Positions 60,180-64,000 of a DNA stretch of 64,000 nt are shown here, in pieces. The first letter of the stretch is position 1. Every line of letters starts with the position of its first letter. This stretch comes from Klebsiella sp. RIT-PI-d (lineage in GTDB: Bacteria; Pseudomonadota; Gammaproteobacteria; Enterobacterales; Enterobacteriaceae), in contig NZ_LGIT01000009.1 in NCBI RefSeq assembly GCF_001187865.1, forward strand, positions 2,046,001-2,110,000, in the 5' to 3' direction. Under the pieces are notes generated by a model. That model saw only the letters and a list, made by a program, of their open reading frames with translations. It did no database searches and had not been told where the DNA came from. The position numbers were made by a program, and so were the translations under genes.

Positions 60180-60206
60180 TCAAGTATTACGTTTATCGGT
60201 CGATAA
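60180..60206 (+). promoter_or_regulatory. Sigma-28 (FliA) promoter of the flxA-like gene
   Basis: TCAAGTAT (60180-60187), exactly 11 bp, GTCGATAA (60199-60206). This matches the FliA consensus TAAAGTTT-N11-GCCGATAA at 6 of 8 and 7 of 8 positions. It lies 32 bp before the ATG. Confidence 0.8.
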
Positions 60207-60237
60207 TTGTGCATTAGCGATTTGACAGGAGTCCACG

Positions 60238-60552
60238 ATGACCACGATTTCCGCCTCTACCCCTCCTTTGCACAGCAGTGGCAGCAGTGCCTCTTCAGAA
60301 ATCGCCGGTATTTATCGGCAGATAACCAAACTGACGCAGCAGCTTAAAGAGCTGGCAGACTCCAGTCTCGGTGCAGAAGATAAGCAGAAACAGCAGGAGT
60401 TGATTCAGTCGCAGATTGCGATGCTCCAGGCTCAGCTTGCTATGCTGCAAAGCAAGCAACTGGAATCAGCTCAGCAGGAACAAGCGCAGGCGCAAAAAGT
60501 CGAAGGCGTTAACCGTCCTTCTGCCAACAATCAAATCGATATCTATATTTGA
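60238..60552 (+). CDS. FlxA-like coiled-coil protein
   Basis: The 104-residue protein resembles the FlxA family, a flagellar-regulon group of unknown function. It has a Ser-rich start, a long amphipathic Gln/Leu/Lys-rich helix (about 20-90) with repeated AQLAMLQ heptads, and the end NNQIDIYI. A sigma-28 promoter precedes it and the ATG follows ACAGGAG. E. coli K-12 carries the xap genes at this site instead. Its 3' end overlaps the convergent yfeR stop by 10 bp. Confidence 0.8.
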   Translation: MTTISASTPPLHSSGSSASSEIAGIYRQITKLTQQLKELADSSLGAEDKQKQQELIQSQIAMLQAQLAMLQSKQLESAQQEQAQAQKVEGVNRPSANNQIDIYI

Positions 60553-61469
60553 TAGAGCGGATCGTGCTTACGCTGAGAGGCCATTTCATCTGCCTGGGCG
60601 CGGACAATTTCCCATAACGCCTGAGCTGCGGTTGAAAGCGAACGATTTTTTCTGCGTGCCAGCATTAATTGCCGCTCCACGCCCGGCGTCAGCGGCCTGA
60701 CGATCAAATGGCTGTCCTGAGGAAGTGGAAGCGCCAGCGCGGGAAGTACGCTAATGCCAATGCCTGCTTCAACCATCGGAAAAAGCGTCGCCGGGTGGCC
60801 GATCTCCTGCACGATAGTAGCATCGACGGCAAAATGGGTCAGAGCAGCATCAATCAACGGTCGGCTACCGGATGCATAATCCTGTAGCACCAGCCGCTCC
60901 GTTTGTAGTGCCTGCCAGGAAATACTTTCACATCCGGCAAATGGGTGATCCTCACGACACAGCAATAAAAAAGGCTCAGACAAAATAGTTTCACACTGTA
61001 GATCGTTAACCGCACCCGGATCGATGACAATACCGAAATCCACCTCTCCCTGACGAATACTTTCCAGAACCCACTGCTGCGGCCTGTCGTGCAGAACAAA
61101 ATCGATTTGCGGATAGCATCGGTTGCTTTGTGCAATGCACTGCGGAATAAGATGTGCGGAAATAGTCTGGCTGGCGGCGATTCGGACTTTACCGGTTAAC
61201 TGTGTACCGACTCTTCCGGCGTCACGCAGGGTGCTGTGCAGCTCCTCAAGCACTCTTTCAAGTTGCGATGCCAGTTGCTGGCCCGCCTCGGTCAGCGCGA
61301 CTTCACGGGTGGTTCGATCAAGCAAGCGTACGCCAGTCTGCCGCTCAAGCTCTTTTACGCTGTGACTGACCGCCGATTGACTTAATCCCACGATCTCCCC
61401 TGCCCGGCTGAAACTTTTCGCCTGGGCCACGGTGATAAAAACACGAAGCTGACGCAGTGAGTAATTCAT
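60543..61469 (-). CDS. yfeR: YfeR, LysR-family regulator
   Basis: The 308-residue LysR-type regulator has the N-terminal helix-turn-helix [21 protein letters not shown] (about 18-38) and a C-terminal effector domain. It matches E. coli/Salmonella YfeR, reported to control the divergent yfeH in response to osmolarity. Its start lies 89 bp from yfeH. Confidence 0.93.
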   Translation of the reverse strand: MNYSLRQLRVFITVAQAKSFSRAGEIVGLSQSAVSHSVKELERQTGVRLLDRTTREVALTEAGQQLASQLERVLEELHSTLRDAGRVGTQLTGKVRIAASQTISAHLIPQCIAQSNRCYPQIDFVLHDRPQQWVLESIRQGEVDFGIVIDPGAVNDLQCETILSEPFLLLCREDHPFAGCESISWQALQTERLVLQDYASGSRPLIDAALTHFAVDATIVQEIGHPATLFPMVEAGIGISVLPALALPLPQDSHLIVRPLTPGVERQLMLARRKNRSLSTAAQALWEIVRAQADEMASQRKHDPLYQI

Positions 61470-61558
61470 ATTTTTTATTCATATATAGATGCAATAAATC
61501 AATTTTATTTCTCAAATGGAAAAAAGCACAATAGCGTTATCGATCTTCAGGAGCCTTT

Positions 61559-62551
61559 ATGAAATTTTTCCGTATTCTTGATCCTTTTACGCTGACGCTG
61601 ATCGCTGTGGTCCTGCTGGCCTCGTTCTTTCCGGCACGCGGTCACTTTGTAGAATATTTTGAGTGGCTGACCACCGCCGCCATCGCACTCCTGTTTTTTA
61701 TGCACGGTGCCAAGCTTTCACGGGAGGCGATTGTTGCCGGCGGAAGCCACTGGCGTTTGCATCTGTGGGTGATGTGCAGTACGTTCATCCTGTTTCCGGT
61801 CCTGGGTGTGCTTTTTGCCTGGTGGGCGCCGGTAAATGTTGATCCGCAGATTTACACCGGGTTTCTCTATCTGTGCATTCTTCCTGCGACAGTCCAGTCC
61901 GCCATTGCGTTTACCTCCCTTGCCGGCGGCAACGTTGCCGCCGCCGTGTGTTCGGCTTCAGCGTCCAGCCTGCTGGGGATTTTTCTTTCGCCGCTGCTGG
62001 TCGGGCTGGTGATGAACATGCATGGTGCAGAGGGAAGTTTACAGCAGGTCGGAAAAATCATGCTCCAGCTGCTGCTGCCGTTCGTTCTCGGTCATCTTTC
62101 ACGTCCGCTGATTGGCGACTGGGTGGCCAGGCATAAGAAGTGGATTGGTAAAACCGATCAAACCTCGATTCTGCTGGTGGTCTACTCTGCCTTTAGCGAA
62201 GCAGTCGTAAACGGCATCTGGCATAAAGTCGGGCCCGGCTCGCTCCTGTTCATCGTGGTGGTAAGCCTGGTGCTGCTGGCGATTGTGATTGCCGTTAACG
62301 TTTTTGTGGCGCGCAAAGCCGGTTTCAATAAAGCAGATGAAATTACTATCGTCTTCTGTGGATCGAAAAAGAGTCTGGCGAACGGTATTCCAATGGCGAA
62401 TATTCTTTTTCCGGTATCGGCGATCGGTATGATGGTATTGCCGCTGATGATTTTCCATCAAATTCAGCTGATGGTCTGTGCAGTCATGGCGCGTCGCTAT
62501 AAGCGCCAGACTGAACGGTTGCAGGCAGAAACCAGCCTGGCAAAAGGTTAA
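61559..62551 (+). CDS. yfeH: YfeH, bile acid:sodium symporter (BASS) family protein
   Basis: The 330-residue membrane protein belongs to the BASS/SBF-like family with about ten helices. Family segments include LPATVQSAIAFTSLAGGN and FCGSKKSLANGIPMANILF. The substrate is not established. It diverges from its likely regulator yfeR and overlaps the convergent ypeB stop by 4 bp. Confidence 0.92.
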   Translation: MKFFRILDPFTLTLIAVVLLASFFPARGHFVEYFEWLTTAAIALLFFMHGAKLSREAIVAGGSHWRLHLWVMCSTFILFPVLGVLFAWWAPVNVDPQIYTGFLYLCILPATVQSAIAFTSLAGGNVAAAVCSASASSLLGIFLSPLLVGLVMNMHGAEGSLQQVGKIMLQLLLPFVLGHLSRPLIGDWVARHKKWIGKTDQTSILLVVYSAFSEAVVNGIWHKVGPGSLLFIVVVSLVLLAIVIAVNVFVARKAGFNKADEITIVFCGSKKSLANGIPMANILFPVSAIGMMVLPLMIFHQIQLMVCAVMARRYKRQTERLQAETSLAKG

Positions 62552-62766
62552 AGCGGACGTTTCAGGGGCTGAACCAGCTGTGTCAGCCCCTCGGTTTTGA
62601 TAAGCAGCGTTATCGACATTAATTCGCCCAGCCGCCCGGCGGGAAATTGATCTTTACGTGCAAACCACAGCAGATACTCTTCCGGGACATCAATAAGCCT
62701 GCGGCCCTGATATTTCCCGAACGGCATCACGGTATTCGCCATCTCAATAAGCTGCTCTTTCTCCAC
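62548..62766 (-). CDS. ypeB: YpeB, DUF3820 protein (GTG start)
   Basis: The 72-residue protein matches E. coli YpeB (DUF3820) with MPFGKYQGRRLIDVPEEYLLWFARK. A quorum-type helical fold is likely but no function is known. It starts with GTG directly after the ligA stop (TAAGTG), so it is translationally coupled to ligA. Confidence 0.88.
   Translation of the reverse strand: MEKEQLIEMANTVMPFGKYQGRRLIDVPEEYLLWFARKDQFPAGRLGELMSITLLIKTEGLTQLVQPLKRPL

Positions 62767-64000
<1,234 letters not shown>

Overview
This window is a stretch of chromosome from a motile member of the Enterobacteriaceae. It is close to Escherichia, Salmonella, Citrobacter and Enterobacter but is not E. coli K-12. Most genes match E. 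coli proteins nearly residue for residue, and the gene order follows the E. coli map from yfcE to ligA. No integrase, transposase, CRISPR array or intact prophage is visible. The genus cannot be fixed from the sequence alone.

Layout. 1-3050: yfcE (cut by the window edge), yfcG, folX, yfcH and a GNAT acetyltransferase. 3120-8040: the histidine / basic amino acid ABC transporter hisP-hisM-hisQ-hisJ with argT, then ubiX. 8080-12880: an accessory sugar cassette absent from the E. coli K-12 map, made of a LacI-type repressor, a GPH sugar symporter and a GH127 beta-L-arabinofuranosidase, with a CRP site and two matching palindromes between the divergent genes. 12930-22050: the long leftward block purF, cvpA, dedD, folC, accD, dedA, truA, usg, pdxB. 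22150-33810: flk, yfcJ, fabB, mnmC, yfcL, epmC, yfcA, mepA, aroC, prmB, smrB, sixA. 34000-39660: fatty acid genes fadJ-fadI, yfcZ and fadL, with FadR-type operators.

39690-41990: an accessory hydroxyarylic acid decarboxylase cassette (hosA-like MarR regulator, UbiD-type subunit C, zinc-ribbon subunit D). It lacks the UbiX-type B subunit. 42030-45530: mlaA, yfdC, tRNA-Arg argW, a yaiL-type gene and the 23-residue protein YpdK. 45530-55000: alaC, the ypdAB two-component system, glk, yfeO, an aldo/keto reductase, ypeC and mntH. 55320-64000: nupC, two tRNA-Ala genes, yfeC-yfeD, gltX, the valU-valX-valY-lysV tRNA operon, a flxA-like gene behind a flagellar sigma-28 promoter, yfeR, yfeH, ypeB and ligA (cut by the window edge).

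How genes may work together. The fabB, fadIJ and fadL control regions carry FadR-type sites, so fatty acid uptake, breakdown and unsaturated acid synthesis share a regulator. UbiX makes prenylated FMN, which the UbiD-type decarboxylase at 40316-41743 would need. flk and the flxA-like gene fit a motile cell. Differences from E. coli K-12 sit at clear junctions: no yfcF, no ypdC-fry genes, no xap genes after lysV, and new genes at ubiX/purF, fadL/mlaA and argW. The most unusual DNA is a 157-bp unit behind lysV that repeats the tRNA 3' end and its terminator and carries a GC-rich insert in the copied T-loop.
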